This document shows, in pieces, positions 9,492 to 10,389 of a DNA stretch of 10,389 nucleotides. Made by a program: the position numbers and the translations under genes. The notes under the pieces were generated by a model, which did not search any database, was not told the origin of the DNA, and saw only the letters and a list, made by a program, of their open reading frames with translations. Source of the DNA: GCA-1730015 sp964583825. Its GTDB lineage: Bacteria; Pseudomonadota; Gammaproteobacteria; Granulosicoccales; Granulosicoccaceae. Location: assembly GCA_964583825.1 (NCBI GenBank), contig CAZOXM010000135.1:1-10389 (forward strand), in the 5' to 3' direction. The number at the start of each line of letters is the position of its first letter. Position 1 is the stretch's first letter.

Positions 9492-10385
9492 TCAACTGAC
9501 TTCCTCGCGACAAAGCGCCTGACACAAACAGTGCACACCACCGCCTCCCAGTGTGAACATGGACATATCCGGTTCGTACACTTCAAAGCCCAGCGCACGC
9601 ATCTTTTCGTTAAGCCGGGTCGCCCCTTTCATCGACAGCACCTTGTCATTGCCCAGTGCAACCAGATTGACGCCAAGATTTTTCGCTTCGCGGTAAGGTA
9701 CATCAACAAAGTCAAACTGCCAGTCACGCAACTGCTGCACCACCCACGGTTCAAGTGCATCCACACAAGCCACCAGTAGCTTCGGTGCCAGCGGCACGAC
9801 CAGACCATCCATGTGTACAAACTCGCGACTGATCGGTGCAGTGACGGCCTCCCATCCCTCTGCACGAACGAATTCCGCCACCTGTTCCGACCCGGCCTGT
9901 TCGGATCGTTCCCCGCAGTAACCAATCAACACCCTGCCCGGTTCCACAATAACAAAGTCACCCCCTTCGAAATGACCGGCCGTGGCATACTGCCAGATGG
10001 GAATATCACGGGACTGATAAAAACGGATTGCACTGACATAGTCAGCACGCCGGACTTTTAACTGCATGTGACAGATCAACGCCCCCCAGGGCGTCATGGC
10101 AGAGCTGTCTCGGGCAAAAAAGTTGCGATGCAGCACCGGATCAGCATCGAGGTAGTGACAATTCACACCATTCGATTCGTAGATCGACACCATCTCCGCA
10201 TGCTGTGCCATCGCAGTTTGCAAATCGAACTTCACACCGGTTTTATGGGCGTTATTTAGCGTACGTGCGATGAGCGGACCGGCCTCCACCCACTGATAGT
10301 ATTCGGGTACACCCAGCAGCACATCTTTCAACGGACCATAGTCGTTAGTGATGCCGCAGCGCTGACTGAGGTTATCGCCGCTCAT
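9492..10385 (-). CDS. Arginine deiminase/DDAH-type amidinohydrolase family protein
   Basis: A 297-residue enzyme of the guanidino-group modifying superfamily (amidinotransferase/arginine deiminase fold). These enzymes attack a guanidino carbon with a catalytic cysteine. The key elements are all present: FARDSS with R92-D93, HFEGGDF with E140 and D143, FVHMDG with H191 and D193, and GGGGVHCLC with the probable nucleophile C286. The length matches DDAH and related single-domain members; arginine deiminase itself is longer. Possible activities include hydrolysis of methylarginine, arginine or another guanidino compound, or amidino transfer; the sequence alone does not choose. ATG 10385 is used because translation runs directly into the first conserved strand (YGPLKDVLLG), but only four bases lie upstream, so a longer form cannot be excluded. 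The stop codon abuts that of the convergent hydroxylase gene. Confidence 0.88.
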   Translation of the reverse strand: MSGDNLSQRCGITNDYGPLKDVLLGVPEYYQWVEAGPLIARTLNNAHKTGVKFDLQTAMAQHAEMVSIYESNGVNCHYLDADPVLHRNFFARDSSAMTPWGALICHMQLKVRRADYVSAIRFYQSRDIPIWQYATAGHFEGGDFVIVEPGRVLIGYCGERSEQAGSEQVAEFVRAEGWEAVTAPISREFVHMDGLVVPLAPKLLVACVDALEPWVVQQLRDWQFDFVDVPYREAKNLGVNLVALGNDKVLSMKGATRLNEKMRALGFEVYEPDMSMFTLGGGGVHCLCQALCREEVS

Positions 10386-10389
10386 ACTT

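Overview
The window looks like bacterial chromosomal DNA from a moderately G+C-rich Proteobacterium, most likely a gammaproteobacterium. That is a judgement from protein style and codon use; no phylogenetic marker is present. A run of exactly 100 Ns at 6258-6357 shows it comes from a scaffolded draft or metagenome assembly. I saw no tRNA, rRNA, CRISPR array, insertion sequence or phage gene. Coding density is very high: the three non-coding stretches are about 159, 59 and 95-140 bases long.

Region 1 (160-3534, +) holds one large gene. It encodes an ammonium transporter (Amt/Rh) domain fused to a cytoplasmic hybrid histidine kinase, in the order Amt, HAMP-like linker, PAS, HisKA, HATPase, receiver, receiver. 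It is probably a membrane ammonium sensor. All Amt pore hallmark residues that I can align are retained.

Region 2 (3594 to about 6922, -) is a tightly overlapping operon. Transcription runs from a DUF1801 protein through three different Gfo/Idh/MocA-family NAD(P)-dependent oxidoreductases. The junctions are a 1-nt overlap (TGATG), a 4-nt overlap (GTGA) and an 11-nt overlap. The first oxidoreductase is interrupted by the assembly gap, which probably hides more sequence than its nominal 100 bases.

Region 3 (about 6923-7026) is a short divergent control region. It has a consensus -10 box (TATAAT), a 10-bp palindrome at the predicted transcription start and a spaced inverted repeat.

Region 4 (7027-9491, +) is a two-gene aromatic catabolic operon. 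It encodes a type I (vicinal oxygen chelate) extradiol ring-cleavage dioxygenase and an MhpA-like FAD aromatic hydroxylase. Both genes fit their families best if they start at TTG codons. Hydroxylation followed by meta ring cleavage is a coherent pair of steps.

Region 5 (9492-10385, -) encodes an arginine deiminase/DDAH-type amidinohydrolase. It converges on the hydroxylase gene with no base between the two stop codons.

Working hypothesis (inference): regions 2 and 4 share a control region and may form one catabolic locus, in which Gfo/Idh/MocA enzymes act on a sugar or polyol moiety and the hydroxylase/dioxygenase pair opens the aromatic ring. The Amt kinase and the amidinohydrolase both concern nitrogen, but nothing in the sequence links them.
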